The notes: generated by a model from the sequence alone, not told the origin. 64,000 nucleotides of DNA from Oscillospiraceae bacterium (GCA_021768185.1 JAETNP010000011.1:62001-126000), one strand, 5' to 3'. Positions 8,315 through 16,904 are shown, counted from the stretch's first letter. A program made the numbers and translations.

Positions 8315-8344
8315 ATGAGCCGCCGGAAAGGCGGCTCATTTTTG
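8315..8344 (+). terminator. Intrinsic terminator after the TetR gene
   Basis: ATGAGCCGCC and GGCGGCTCAT pair around GGAAA and are followed by TTTTT. Confidence 0.9.
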
Positions 8345-8411
8345 GGAAAATGATAGTGAATGTTTACTTGCGCCGCGGGATATGGAACCAATCAATGCGG
8401 GGAGGAAAGGT

Positions 8412-9104
8412 ATGAAATTATTCAGTTTGTTTGGAAAGAAGACGGATGCGCCGCCTCAGAAAATCGAAAGGGAGGATGACGGGGAGGAACTTGAAATTTA
8501 TTCCGGAATGCGGGTAGAGGTGACGGCCATGGACGGCCGCATCCTCTTTGTGGCGAAGCTGCTGGGCCTGCACGGAAACCAGGCGGAACTGCATCAATAT
8601 TCGGAAGCCATGCTCCCCAAGACGGAGGAACCGCTCCCTGTTCGGATTCGCGGATACAGCGACCGGGAGAGAAAGGCCGTCTACATGGAGGGCGTCATCA
8701 CGCCCCTGCCCCAGAATAAATGGGCGGTCACGGAACTGAAGGTATGCCGGGCGGGAAATGACCGCGCTTTTTTCCGCCTTGAAACGGACCTGGATGCGAC
8801 CGCCACGATGTTCAGCGGCTTGACCATAGGCGAGAAACCGTGCAGACTGCTGAATATCAGCATTGGCGGGGCCCGCATCAACTCGGAGTACAGATACCAT
8901 GACGGGGATAAATTCTTATTGAAGGTCAGGCTGCTGGAGGGCAGGCCGGAGTCGGCTATGTTCAGCCAGGTGATGCGCGTCATTGAAAAGGACGATGGCA
9001 GGTTTGAATATGGATGCCAGTTCCTGGAATTGACGGAGGCCGACCAGGAGCAGATCACGCAGAACATCTTCGCGGCCCAGAGGCAAAAGAGGGCGCGCTC
9101 GTGA
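8412..9104 (+). CDS. PilZ-domain c-di-GMP-binding protein (YcgR-like)
   Basis: The 230-residue protein starts at ATG 8412 behind GGAGG; an in-frame upstream ATG at 8382 lacks a site. The N-terminal half (about residues 25-110) resembles the beta-rich domain before PilZ in YcgR-type proteins. The PilZ part has the RxxxR motif at Arg118 and Arg122 (RAFFR) and the second motif N-x-S-x-G-G at 148-153 (NISIGG), the residues that bind cyclic di-GMP. It is probably a receptor that changes motility or surface behaviour. A diguanylate cyclase/HD-GYP protein is encoded at 41586-43715. It has no flagellar neighbours here and ends at the terminator at 9172. Confidence 0.88.
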   Translation: MKLFSLFGKKTDAPPQKIEREDDGEELEIYSGMRVEVTAMDGRILFVAKLLGLHGNQAELHQYSEAMLPKTEEPLPVRIRGYSDRERKAVYMEGVITPLPQNKWAVTELKVCRAGNDRAFFRLETDLDATATMFSGLTIGEKPCRLLNISIGGARINSEYRYHDGDKFLLKVRLLEGRPESAMFSQVMRVIEKDDGRFEYGCQFLELTEADQEQITQNIFAAQRQKRARS

Positions 9105-9171
9105 TTATTTGGGAAATCATTTTTGATTTTCCTCCTGCCCGCCATAATCGTTAGTCGGACTTTGCCGCGAA

Positions 9172-9224
9172 AAAGGCCGCAGGCCCGCAGGAATGTTGTC
9201 TTCCTGCGGGCCTGCGGTTTTTTG
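9172..9224. terminator. Long intrinsic terminator after the PilZ gene
   Basis: CCGCAGGCCCGCAGGAA and its complement on the other side of TGTTGT form a very stable stem followed by TTTTTT. AAAAA precedes the stem, so it could act on both strands and also end the small leftward gene at 9282. Confidence 0.88.
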
Positions 9225-9281
9225 TCCGTTTGAAATTGTGAAGGGAAACGGCTCCAGCCCTGTTAACAGTACGGCCGGAGG

Positions 9282-9380
9282 TCAGATCGCCGCCATCAGA
9301 GCGGTCAGCCCTCCTGCCAGCAGAGCAACCGGCAGACCGATAAGCATCCCGATACAGGACTGCCGGATATGGAAGGTCAT
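9282..9380 (-). CDS. Small membrane protein, 32 residues
   Basis: An ATG at 9380 on the minus strand has AAGGAG eight bases upstream. The frame encodes a 32-residue protein: a short polar start (MTFHIRQS) and then one strongly hydrophobic segment (CIGMLIGLPVALLAGGL, TALMAAI) long enough to cross the membrane once. The stop is followed by the bidirectional terminator at 9172-9224. No homologue is recognised. The good ribosome binding site, single transmembrane segment and terminator argue that it is real. It lies downstream of the palindrome cluster at 9440-9564, which may hold its regulatory region. It could be a type I toxin-like or regulatory small protein, but nothing proves that. Confidence 0.55.
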   Translation of the reverse strand: MTFHIRQSCIGMLIGLPVALLAGGLTALMAAI

Positions 9381-9439
9381 ATCGCTGTCTCCTTCCGGCC
9401 CAAGGGCCCGCCATTGAGCGTTTTTACATGTGCGTCATT

Positions 9440-9564
9440 ATTACTTCCGAACGGAAAGGTCGGAAGTAATCTGTGCCATGTTTTGCGGTTGCCGCCGTTT
9501 ACGGCGGCGAGCAAAACGGCTTAAATCAAATGTATTATTTCCGAATTTTAAATTCGGAAATAAT
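9440..9564. repeat. Cluster of three palindromes
   Basis: Three perfect or near-perfect dyads follow one another. ATTACTTCCGA pairs with TCGGAAGTAAT (9440-9470). TTTTGC plus GCCGCCG pair with CGGCGGC plus GCAAAA (9481-9516). A 31-bp palindrome built on ATTATTTCCGAATTT spans 9534-9564. The first and third share the theme ATTA-TTTCCGA/TCGGAAATAAT, so they may be two sites for one binding protein. The stretch 9381-9844 between the small gene and guaA contains no other gene that I can support. Confidence 0.7.
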
Positions 9565-9569
9565 ATATA

Positions 9570-9613
9570 GAAAAAGAGCAAAGGGTACCCTCTGAGGGGG
9601 CGCCTTTGCTCTC
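9570..9613 (-). terminator. Terminator of the xpt-guaA operon
   Basis: Read on the minus strand, AGAGCAAAGG and CCTTTGCTCT enclose a second small stem and are followed by TTTTTC. It lies about 230 bases past the guaA stop; the bases between are untranslated. Confidence 0.8.
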
Positions 9614-9844
9614 TCTTATCTGATTATACGAGCGAAAATGCCGGTCTGTCAACGGTTTTTACCGGGAAACAAGTGTCAAACGCCGGATTTCAGTGACTAC
9701 GCCAAAAGTGCCGATTCTGAAAGGGCTCCCTTTGTATATTTCCACACAGCGTACAGACGTACTCTGGACGCGGACATGCAGCCGGGGCGTTTTCGTCAAG
9801 TAACTGCACAAAACGCATTTTCCCTGCCTTCCGGCAGCGGCGTG

Positions 9845-11386
9845 CTATTCAAATTCCACCGTTGCCGGGGGCTTGCTGGTGATGTCGTACAGCACCCGGT
9901 TGATATGGGGCACCTCGTTAACGATACGCACGCTCACCGCGTCCAGCACCTCATAAGGAATTCTTGCCCAATCGGCGGTCATAAAGTCGCTGGTGGTCAC
10001 TCCCCGCAGGGCCACGGCGTAATCATAGGTCCGTCCGTCTCCCATCACGCCCACAGAGCGCAGATTGGTAAGCACCGCGAAATACTGGCTGAGGTTCTTA
10101 TCCTCCCCCGCCCGGGCAGCTTCCTCCCGGAAGATGGCGTCGGCCTCCCGCAGGATGTCCAGCTTCTCCCGGGTGATGTCCCCGATGACGCGAATGGCCA
10201 GTCCCGGTCCCGGGAACGGCTGGCGGCTCACCAGGTACTCCGGCAGGCCCAGCTCCCGCCCCAGCTGGCGCACCTCGTCCTTGAACAGCAGCCGCAGCGG
10301 CTCGATGATCTCCTTGAAGTCCACATAGTCCGGCAGTCCGCCCACATTATGGTGGCTCTTAATAACCGCCGCGTTTCCCGCTCCGGACTCGATGACGTCC
10401 GGATAAATGGTTCCCTGGGCCAGGAAATCCACCGCGCCGATCTTCCCGGCCTCCTCCTCGAAGACCCGGATGAACTCCTCGCCGATGATCTTCCGTTTCC
10501 GCTCCGGCTCCGTGACGCCGGCCAGCTTCCCCAGGAACCGCTCCCCGGCGTCCACCCGCACGAAGTTCATTGCCCAGGGCGCAAAGGCGGCCTCCACCTC
10601 ATCGCCCTCATTTTTCCGCATGAGTCCGTGGTCCACAAATACGCAGGTCAACTGCTGCCCCACGGCCTCCGCCAGCAGGGCGGCGCATACGGAGGAATCC
10701 ACGCCGCCGGAGAGCGCCAGCAGCACCCGGCCGCCGCCCACCTTCCTGCGGATGTCCTCCACGGCGGTGCGCCGGTAGTCCTCCATGGTCCAGTCGCCCA
10801 CGGCGCCGCAGACCTCGTAGAGGAAATTCCGGATCATCCTCACCCCGTTTTCGGTGTGATTGACCTCCGGATGGTACTGCACCCCATAGAAGCCTCTTTT
10901 CACGTCGGCGATGGCCACATTGGGGCAGGCTTTTGAATGGGCCGCCAGCGCGAATCCCTCGGGGACCTTCTCCATGTAGTCCCCGTGGCTCATCCAGCTG
11001 ACGCCTTTCTCCGGCAGTCCCTTAAACAGCGGACAGCCGGTGTCGTAGAAGGTCTCCGTTCTGCCGTACTCCCTGGCGGCATCGTCCTGGGCGGCGACCA
11101 CCCGGCCGCCCAGGGTGTGGGCCATGAGTTGGCAGCCGTAGCAGATGCCCAGTACGGGGATGCCCAGTTCAAAGATTTCCGCATCCGCCTTAGGTGCGTC
11201 CTCCAGGTAGACGGAGTTTGGTCCCCCGGTAAAAATAAACCCAATTGGGTTTATTTTTTTCAGCTCCGCCAGGGGAGTGGTATAGGGTTTTACTTCACAG
11301 TAGACGCCGCATTCTCTTACTCTTCTGGCGATCAGCTGATTATACTGGCCGCCGAAATCGAGAACAATGATGGTTTGATGGGACAA
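9845..11386 (-). CDS. guaA: GMP synthase (glutamine-hydrolysing)
   Basis: The 513-residue protein is a complete GuaA, which converts XMP, ATP and glutamine to GMP. The N-terminal class I glutamine amidotransferase carries GICYGCQL with the nucleophilic Cys and a later YHPEV histidine motif. The ATP-pyrophosphatase domain carries LSGGVDSSV, and the C-terminal dimerisation domain ends TVEFE. Translation begins at a TTG (11384-11386) with GGAGG seven bases upstream; no ATG fits. It is the second gene of a purine unit behind xpt, but PHE-1 separates the two. The TTG start and the element immediately upstream of the ribosome binding site may limit expression. Confidence 0.97.
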   Translation of the reverse strand: MSHQTIIVLDFGGQYNQLIARRVRECGVYCEVKPYTTPLAELKKINPIGFIFTGGPNSVYLEDAPKADAEIFELGIPVLGICYGCQLMAHTLGGRVVAAQDDAAREYGRTETFYDTGCPLFKGLPEKGVSWMSHGDYMEKVPEGFALAAHSKACPNVAIADVKRGFYGVQYHPEVNHTENGVRMIRNFLYEVCGAVGDWTMEDYRRTAVEDIRRKVGGGRVLLALSGGVDSSVCAALLAEAVGQQLTCVFVDHGLMRKNEGDEVEAAFAPWAMNFVRVDAGERFLGKLAGVTEPERKRKIIGEEFIRVFEEEAGKIGAVDFLAQGTIYPDVIESGAGNAAVIKSHHNVGGLPDYVDFKEIIEPLRLLFKDEVRQLGRELGLPEYLVSRQPFPGPGLAIRVIGDITREKLDILREADAIFREEAARAGEDKNLSQYFAVLTNLRSVGVMGDGRTYDYAVALRGVTTSDFMTADWARIPYEVLDAVSVRIVNEVPHINRVLYDITSKPPATVEFE

Positions 11387-11417
11387 GAGAATTCCTCCTT
11401 GTCAAAATGGGTTCTCT

Positions 11418-11898
11418 GCGGCGCTGGGCGCCGTACGGTAGTTGTTTCTATTTGCAGCCCCGGGGGCTTCTCGCCCCCGGACTCCTCGCCTTCTTTTTGT
11501 GTGGACAAAAAGAAGGCAAAAAGCCACTTAAACCTACGGTTTAAGAATCCCTTCTCGGTCCCGCCTGACGGCATAGGGGCCGCCGATAAGAATGCTGAAA
11601 TAGACACTGGAGGGGAACGAAGCGGACAGCAGTACGGTAGACCAAACTGACTGTGCCTTGGGCGCAAAACTAATCAAAAAATGAGGGATTCTTAAACCGC
11701 CAGGTTTAAGTGACTTTTTGCCTACTTTTTGTTCACACAAAAAGTAGGCGAGGAGTCCGGGGGCGAAGATTGTGCAATGACCCCATCGAGGGGTCATGCA
11801 CAATCAAATTGTACGCGGCCACTCGATGTGGCCGTCGTACAATCTACAGCCCCCGGGCCGATTCAAGAAGAATCTGCTATGCCGCCCGCAAGGCGGCA
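11418..11898 (-). repeat. PHE-1, palindromic hairpin element between guaA and xpt
   Basis: Both ends are present in inverted order. Left side: hairpin a 11420-11432, b 11459-11480, c 11488-11517 (arms GCCTTC/GAAGGC), d 11527-11545. Right side: d 11691-11710, c 11720-11749, b interrupted at 11758-11857, a 11881-11897. The core is short: the stretch that follows GGTCCCGCCTGACGGC in PHE-2 is missing. Hairpin a on the right ends five bases before the xpt stop; the left end stops just before the guaA ribosome binding site. No credible gene is inside. Confidence 0.85.
11767..11848. repeat. Two hairpins nested in the loop of PHE-1 hairpin b
   Basis: Hairpin b of the right end normally has a 5-base loop. 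Here the loop holds about 82 bases that fold into two further hairpins. One is GATTGTGC-AATGACCCC paired across ATCG (11768-11805, one bulged T). The other is ATTGTACGCGGCCAC paired across TCGAT (11808-11843). Both close with ATTGT/ACAAT. It looks like a separate small palindromic insertion. Confidence 0.7.
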
Positions 11899-11902
11899 CG
11901 GG

Positions 11903-12475
11903 TCACTCCCGGAAAACGATCCCGTGTTCGTCGGCGGACTCAATAACCGCCAGGGCGTGGTAATTGAGCCCCATCTCCCGGAGCCGGTCGCCGCCGCCCT
12001 GGAAGCCCTTCTCGATGGCAATGCCAATACCCACCAGCTCTGCTCCGGCCTGTTCCACCAGATCGCACAGCCCTCGGACCGCCTCGCCGTTGGCCATAAA
12101 ATCATCAATGATAAGCACCTTATCCGCCGCGGTCAGCCACTCCTTGCTGAGAATCTGCGTGACCTTCTTCTTGTAGGTGTAGGAAAAGATCTCGCTCTGA
12201 TACAAGCCGCCCTCAATGTTGTCGCTCTTGGCCTTCTTGGCGAAGACCATAGGCACGCCGTACTTCTGCGCGCAGATGGTAGCCAGGGCGATGCCGCTGG
12301 CCTCGGCGGTAAGGACCATTGTGATTCCCTTGGTGTCAAAATACTTTGCGAATTCTTCTGCAATGTCCTCCATCAGCTTCACATCCACCCGATGGTTGAG
12401 AAATCCATCCACCTTGATGATGTTGCCAGGCAGTACCTTGCCCTCTTTGCGAATGCGTTCCTTCAACAGCTCCAT
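11903..12475 (-). CDS. xpt: Xanthine phosphoribosyltransferase
   Basis: The 190-residue protein matches Gram-positive Xpt, which salvages xanthine to XMP with PRPP. The PRPP loop appears as KVLIIDDFMANGEAV (about residues 118-132), and other family segments include LTAEASGIALAT and FAKKAKSDN. XMP made here is the substrate of GuaA, whose gene follows after PHE-1, so the pair forms a xanthine-to-GMP route. A promoter lies at 12537-12565. The leader of about 50 bases is too short for a purine riboswitch, and no switch-like pairing was seen. Confidence 0.95.
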   Translation of the reverse strand: MELLKERIRKEGKVLPGNIIKVDGFLNHRVDVKLMEDIAEEFAKYFDTKGITMVLTAEASGIALATICAQKYGVPMVFAKKAKSDNIEGGLYQSEIFSYTYKKKVTQILSKEWLTAADKVLIIDDFMANGEAVRGLCDLVEQAGAELVGIGIAIEKGFQGGGDRLREMGLNYHALAVIESADEHGIVFRE

Positions 12476-12536
12476 CTTTGTACCCTTCCTTCCTCATAGC
12501 GTTTTACTGCGCGGCTTCCCGCGCCTTCCTGCCCCC

Positions 12537-12565
12537 ATTATGACAAGAAATCTCAACTTTGGCAA
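12537..12565 (-). promoter_or_regulatory. Promoter of xpt-guaA
   Basis: On the minus strand TTGCCA (12560-12565) and CATAAT (12537-12542) are separated by 17 bases, about 60 bases upstream of the xpt start. Confidence 0.6.
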
Positions 12566-12629
12566 CTGGAAAAATGGACAAACTTGTCTTTTCTGCATAT
12601 GTTCCTTCCGTCATCCCATGGATGCGCGA

Positions 12630-12667
12630 AGCCGCCTCCGGGGCCGGGGCTCCGGAGACGGCTTTTT
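12630..12667. terminator. Hairpin at the end of the pgsA operon
   Basis: GCCGCCTCCGG and CCGGAGACGGC form a stable stem directly after the pgsA stop. The T-run (TTTTTT) lies on the plus-strand side; on the pgsA strand an A-run precedes the stem, so termination there is less certain. Confidence 0.5.
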
Positions 12668-12669
12668 TC

Positions 12670-13191
12670 CTACATATCGCTGAGGCAGTCCCTGTTCTTC
12701 ATGAAGTACTCCACGCCGGAGTAGATGGTGGTCACCACGATCACCGCCACGCACAGCGTGTTCAGCACATCCGGAATCGGCAAAAACATCAGCACGATGC
12801 ACACCATGGTGGAGGCGGTCTTCACCTTCCCGGACCATCCGGCGGCGATGACCCGCCCCTTGTCGCTGGCCACCATCCTGAGCCCGCTGACGGCAAATTC
12901 CCGCACGATCACGATGAGCAGCGCCCACCCGGGCATCTGCCCGATCTCCACAAACCACAGCATGGCGGCGGTGACCAGCATCTTGTCCGCCAGTGGGTCG
13001 GCAAACTTGCCAAAATCGGTCACCAGATTGCGCTTCCGGGCAATCCGACCGTCCAGCATATCTGTCAGGCTGGCAAGGATAAAGATAGCCAGGGCGATAT
13101 AGGACGCAAAGGGCACGTCCAGATACAGCACCAGCAGAAAGGGCAGGATCAGCACGATCCGCAGCAGGGTCAGCTTATTGGGCAGATTCAT
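12670..13191 (-). CDS. pgsA: CDP-diacylglycerol-glycerol-3-phosphate 3-phosphatidyltransferase
   Basis: The 173-residue membrane protein starts MNLPNKLTLLRI, the usual PgsA start. It carries the CDP-alcohol phosphatidyltransferase signature as DMLDGRIARKRN followed by DFGKFADPLADK (D-x2-D-G-x2-A-R-x8-G-x3-D-x3-D). It makes phosphatidylglycerol-phosphate from CDP-diacylglycerol and glycerol-3-phosphate. About four to five membrane segments are visible. It is the last gene of the long leftward operon that also encodes PlsY and GpsA, so three phospholipid steps are grouped. Its start overlaps the preceding gene by four bases. Confidence 0.95.
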   Translation of the reverse strand: MNLPNKLTLLRIVLILPFLLVLYLDVPFASYIALAIFILASLTDMLDGRIARKRNLVTDFGKFADPLADKMLVTAAMLWFVEIGQMPGWALLIVIVREFAVSGLRMVASDKGRVIAAGWSGKVKTASTMVCIVLMFLPIPDVLNTLCVAVIVVTTIYSGVEYFMKNRDCLSDM

Positions 13192-13742
13192 TTTTCGTCC
13201 TCCTTTTGGGCCATCGCCCAGCTCTCCGGATATTTTTCCCGCATATAGCGGGCCCTGAGCGAATCCGTCTCCAGCAGTTTATTTTCCAGGATGGTCTCCA
13301 TCTCGGCCTTCACGATCCACCGCCGCGTCTTCTCCGACACGTCCGGCCACCGGACAATGGCGATCGTTCCCAGCCGTTCCTCCTCCAAAAGCGCCTCATA
13401 AACGTCCGGGATAGGAATCTCCTCTTCCACCGGGACCTGGGCCGCCGATACGTACTCGTTGGGGATCCGGGTGGTCTCCATCCCCTCCCGCCATGAGCAG
13501 CGGTAAAGGGAAGCGCCTTTCCCCCGGTATAATTCCTCCAGCGCCCCGGGAAAGTACTCCTCATAATACAGGTCTCCATCCCGGGTGTACCCGTATGTAT
13601 ACTCAAAGTGCTTAATGCCGTACAGCAGCGCCATGGGCTTCAATGCCGTCAGGCACACCTGCCGCGGCTTCCCGAAATACGCCGTTACGCTGGGCCTTAA
13701 AACCGTCAGCCCTGCCGCAGGGGAAACATGATACAGCTCCAT
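13188..13742 (-). CDS. Conserved-looking protein of unknown function
   Basis: The 184-residue protein starts at ATG 13742 with GGGAGG upstream. I do not recognise the family. The start MELYHVSPAAGLTVLRPSV, with a later YTYGYTRDGDLYYEEYFPGAL and LYRGKGASLYRC, has the look of an ADP-ribosyltransferase-like or toxin-fold protein (an early H-x-S/T motif followed by aromatic strands), but that is weak. The C-terminal part is helical and charged (KAEMETILENKLLET). It starts 14 bases after the stop of the methyltransferase gene and overlaps pgsA by four bases, so it is translated as part of this operon. Confidence 0.65.
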   Translation of the reverse strand: MELYHVSPAAGLTVLRPSVTAYFGKPRQVCLTALKPMALLYGIKHFEYTYGYTRDGDLYYEEYFPGALEELYRGKGASLYRCSWREGMETTRIPNEYVSAAQVPVEEEIPIPDVYEALLEEERLGTIAIVRWPDVSEKTRRWIVKAEMETILENKLLETDSLRARYMREKYPESWAMAQKEDEK

Positions 13743-13756
13743 CCCGTTCCCTCCCG

Positions 13757-14506
13757 TTACTGCGGTGAATCCCCGCATTCCAGCAGGAACATCTCACATC
13801 TGTCGTCCGCAGCGATCTCCTTTTGGAAGGAGGCATACGTGACCACAGAGGAAAATCCAACTTCCCGCAGAAGCGCCTCCATTTCCCCGAACCGGTAGAG
13901 GTGGGTCTGGAAATCCATGTGTTCCCGCCGCAGCAGCTCCCCGTTGCGGTACAGCTCATAGATCCCCGGAGAGAACTGCGTCTGCGTCCGCCCATCATAG
14001 GTATTTTTAGTTTTCAGCAGGAGGTCCAGCCCCTCCTTTGTCTTTACGGAGACGGCGGTCTGGTAGTCCGTATCATCCGGGCACCGGCACCCTAGGGTCT
14101 CTACCGCGAAAACGAGCTTCCCGCCATCCGCCAGCAGCTCCTTCAGCCTGCCCAGCACCGCTTTGCACAGGGACAAGTCCGTCAGCAACGAGAGCGAACC
14201 GGAAGGGATAAAGATATAGTCGAATTTCTCCCCAGGGTCATATTCGGTCAGATCCGCCCGCGTTACCTTCGCGTCGGGGACCTTACGCCGCAGCCGCTCC
14301 AGCATTTCCTCCGATAGGTCCACGCCGGTGATGTCGTATCCTCTCTCCGCGAAGGGCGCAAAAAAGCGTCCGCTGCCGCACATCGGCTCTAGGATCTTTT
14401 GCCCCGCCTTTGCGTAGGAGAGGTAAAAGCCCAGCTCTTCCTGGGGCGCTTCCGCATGAAGGATCTCGTACATCTCCGTGCATAGGCTGCCATAGTAATT
14501 TTTCAT
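13757..14506 (-). CDS. Class I SAM-dependent methyltransferase
   Basis: The 249-residue protein has the Rossmann methyltransferase motifs: motif I as ILEPMCGSGRFFAPFA (E/D-x-GxGxG variant), then ITGVDLSEEML and VTRADLTEYDPGEKFDYIFIPSGSLSLL. The substrate is not evident; the fold and length suit a small-molecule methyltransferase. Its start overlaps the rimO stop by four bases (ATGA) and it is followed closely by the unknown gene at 13742. The position after rimO does not itself imply a ribosomal target. Confidence 0.85.
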   Translation of the reverse strand: MKNYYGSLCTEMYEILHAEAPQEELGFYLSYAKAGQKILEPMCGSGRFFAPFAERGYDITGVDLSEEMLERLRRKVPDAKVTRADLTEYDPGEKFDYIFIPSGSLSLLTDLSLCKAVLGRLKELLADGGKLVFAVETLGCRCPDDTDYQTAVSVKTKEGLDLLLKTKNTYDGRTQTQFSPGIYELYRNGELLRREHMDFQTHLYRFGEMEALLREVGFSSVVTYASFQKEIAADDRCEMFLLECGDSPQ

Positions 14507-15837
14507 CCGTTCTCCTCCTCCACCAGCTCTCCCGTCAGTTCTCCGTCCATCACGCCGGTGATCCGGACCCGGACAAAGCTGCCCGCCTCCGGCTCCCCGT
14601 CCGCGGTGAAGTAGATCCGCCCGTCGATGTCCGGGCTTTCCGCCCAGCTTCTACCCACATAGGACATGGATTGTCCGTCGAATCCCTCGCAGAGGACTTC
14701 AAGAATCTCCCCCTGCATCTCCTCGTTCCACTCGTCCATGATCCGGGACTGGATATCCACCACCAGCTCGGCTCTCCGCTCCGCCTCCTCGGTGTCCACC
14801 CGTTCCATTTTCGCCGCCGGGGTGCCCTCCTCCGGGGAGTAGGGGAATACCCCCGCCCGGAGCAGCCGCTGGTCCCACAGGAACTGGCACAGCTCCTCAA
14901 ACTCCGCCTCCCCCTCGCCCGGCAGTCCGGTAATGATGCTGGTGCGCAGCACCAGTCCGGGAATCCGCTCCCGGAGCTTATCCAGCAGGGCTTCGATATA
15001 CGCCTTGTCACCCCGCCGGTTCATTTTCTTCAAAATCCCGTCATTGCAGTGCTGTAAAGGGATATCCAAGTACTTCAAAATCTTCGGTTCCCGTGCGATC
15101 ACATCAATGAGCCTGTCGTCCATCTGGTCCGGATACAGGTAGTGCAGCCGTATCCAGTGGAAGTCCAGCTTGCACAGTTCCTCCAGCAAATCCGCCAGAT
15201 GGTGTTCCCCGTCCCAGTCGGTGCCATAGCGGGTGATATCCTGGGCCACCACAATGAGCTCCTTCACGCCCCTTGCCGCCAGCTCTCTGGCCTCCTCGAC
15301 CACTTTATCCATGGGTCTGCTGCGATATTTTCCCCGCAGCTTCGGGATAATGCAGAAGGCGCACCAGTTGCCGCACCCCTCAGCGATCCGCAGGTAGGCG
15401 TACCAGGGCGGCGTCGTCAATACCCGTCCGAACTCATCCACCGGGGCGTCGATGTCGCCGAAGTACCGGGGATGTTTCCCGGCCATCACGTCCTCCACGG
15501 CGGAGACGATATCCTTATAGCTCCCCGTCCCCAGGATGCCGTCCACCTCAGGCATTTCCGCAGGCACATCCTCCCCATACCGCTGGGTCATGCACCCGGT
15601 CACCAGGATCTTTTTCAATCTTCCCGCGGCTTTCAGCTCCGCCATGCGGAGGATATGTTGGATTGCCTCCTCGCTGGCGGAGGACAGGAACCCGCAGGTA
15701 TTGATGACGGCCACATCCGCCCCCTCCGGGGCGTCCGCCAGCGTGTGGCCGGCCTCCCGGCAGAGGTTCATCATCTGCTCGCAGTTGACTACGTTTTTGG
15801 CGCAGCCCAGGGGAATAAAATGGATCTTATATGGCAT
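14503..15837 (-). CDS. rimO: Ribosomal protein S12 methylthiotransferase RimO
   Basis: The 444-residue protein has the three RimO/MiaB parts: an N-terminal UPF0004 domain (FIPLGCAKNVVNCEQM, INTCGFL, VTGCMTQRYG) with its own cluster cysteines, a radical SAM domain with CGNWCAFC (CxxxCxxC), and a C-terminal TRAM domain (GRSWAESPDIDG onward). It adds a methylthio group to an aspartate of ribosomal protein S12. The start is ATG 15837, with AAGGAG six bases upstream, rather than the longer frame from 15870, which would run into PHE-2. The PHE-2 outer hairpin ends next to that ribosome binding site. Confidence 0.95.
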   Translation of the reverse strand: MPYKIHFIPLGCAKNVVNCEQMMNLCREAGHTLADAPEGADVAVINTCGFLSSASEEAIQHILRMAELKAAGRLKKILVTGCMTQRYGEDVPAEMPEVDGILGTGSYKDIVSAVEDVMAGKHPRYFGDIDAPVDEFGRVLTTPPWYAYLRIAEGCGNWCAFCIIPKLRGKYRSRPMDKVVEEARELAARGVKELIVVAQDITRYGTDWDGEHHLADLLEELCKLDFHWIRLHYLYPDQMDDRLIDVIAREPKILKYLDIPLQHCNDGILKKMNRRGDKAYIEALLDKLRERIPGLVLRTSIITGLPGEGEAEFEELCQFLWDQRLLRAGVFPYSPEEGTPAAKMERVDTEEAERRAELVVDIQSRIMDEWNEEMQGEILEVLCEGFDGQSMSYVGRSWAESPDIDGRIYFTADGEPEAGSFVRVRITGVMDGELTGELVEEENG

Positions 15838-15850
15838 TGCAGTCTCCTTT

Positions 15851-16472
15851 TGCCGCGCTTCGCGCGGCAAGGTAAGTTGTTTCTTTTTGACACCCCGGGA
15901 CCTGCGCGGCCCCGGACTCCGCGCCTACTTTTTGTGTGAACAAAAAGTAGGCAAAAAGTCACTTAAACCTAGCGGTTTAAGAATCCCTCATTTATTGATT
16001 AGTTTTGCGCCCGAGGCACAGTCGGTTTGGTCTAAACCTTACTGCCGTCCGCTTCGTTCCCCTCCAGCGTCTATTTCAGCATTCTTATCGGCAGCCCCTA
16101 CCGTCTGGCGGGGCTAACTCCCCGGGGTGCGTTTTTGCAGATGGTTCCGTTAGACCAAATCCCCATAGATGGCTCTACCCCTTTGAAAGGGCGGCAGCCG
16201 GAGTTGGTTGATTGCCAGACCACTAGATTAGATGCCCGTAGGACCGCTAGTTCACGTGGCACCGCAACTCTTCACCACCACCGAACCCTCGCAAACCCTT
16301 CGCCGAGGTCCCTTGCCGTCAGGCGGGACCGAGAAAGGAGTCCAGGACCATGGGTCCTGGCGCGTTTTTGCCTACTTTTGGCGCGTGCCAAAAGTAGGCG
16401 CAGGGTCCGGGGGCGCGCAGCCCCCGGGGTTGCAAATAGAAACCGCTCCCGTGCCGCCGCGCAGCGGCGGCA
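15851..16472 (+). repeat. PHE-2, complete palindromic hairpin element
   Basis: This is the clearest full-length copy, with four hairpins at each end. Left: a 15851-15869, b 15894-15914, c 15923-15952 (GCCTAC/GTAGGC), d 15962-15981 (CTTAAACC/GGTTTAAG). Right: d 16342-16360 (CCAGGACC/GGTCCTGG), c 16370-16399, b 16408-16428, a 16452-16471. The core of about 360 bases contains CCCCGGGGTGC at mid-length and GGTCCCTTGCCGTCAGG-type sequence near the right end. It fills the gap between the nudix stop (10 bases away) and the rimO ribosome binding site. Short open frames inside recur in other copies but have no ribosome binding sites. Confidence 0.88.
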
Positions 16473-16481
16473 GAGGAAGTC

Positions 16482-16904
16482 TCATCTAACCTCCAGCCTC
16501 CTCCGGACCTCCTCCATGAGCTTCGGCTGAATCTCCGGATAAGTCCAATTCCCCACCGGCGGTTCCTCCAGCAGAAAAATTTCTTCAATCTCGCTATGTA
16601 GCTCTTCAAAGGAGGTAATCTCCGCGTAATACAGCATTCCGAAGCTCTCGCCGTCATCCCGAACAACAGAATAAACGCATACAGGCCGCAGGGAAAACTT
16701 CTCCGCCCCGGTCTCTTCCTTGAGCTCCCGTGCGGCGGCTTCGTCAATGGACTCTCCCTTTTCTCGGTGTCCTCCGGGAATCTCCAGCGTCGTCCGCTCC
16801 CGGTGCCTGCAAAACACCCACTTCCCGCCGGATCGGGCAAGGATCACCGCAAACTTCAGCAGCGAATCCTCCACCTCATCATAAAACCGAACGTCCTCAA
16901 TCAT
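16482..16904 (-). CDS. NUDIX hydrolase
   Basis: The 140-residue protein has a full Nudix box in the first half: GGHREKGES followed by AAARELKEETG, giving G-x5-E-x7-R-E-x2-E-E. Such enzymes hydrolyse nucleoside diphosphate linkages; the substrate is not predictable here. The segment VWVFCRHRERTTLEIPG resembles MutT-like members acting on nucleotides. The start overlaps the recX stop by eight bases. Downstream, PHE-2 begins ten bases past the stop. In related clostridial operons recX and rimO can be close, so the element probably separated genes once nearly contiguous (inference). Confidence 0.88.
   Translation of the reverse strand: MIEDVRFYDEVEDSLLKFAVILARSGGKWVFCRHRERTTLEIPGGHREKGESIDEAAARELKEETGAEKFSLRPVCVYSVVRDDGESFGMLYYAEITSFEELHSEIEEIFLLEEPPVGNWTYPEIQPKLMEEVRRRLEVR

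Noticed and set aside
12476-12570. Purine riboswitch upstream of xpt
   Set aside because: The leader is about 50-60 bases and shows none of the conserved core of the purine aptamer.
15923-15952. PHE hairpin c as an ordinary intrinsic terminator
   Set aside because: The stem outer part is short and AT-rich, no T-run follows directly on either strand, and hairpin b next to it also lacks one. Terminator activity is not excluded but is not what the pattern shows.
16005-16530. Short open frames inside PHE elements that recur between copies
   Set aside because: The similarity follows from the repeat itself. They lack ribosome binding sites, differ in length between copies and are interrupted by the hairpins.
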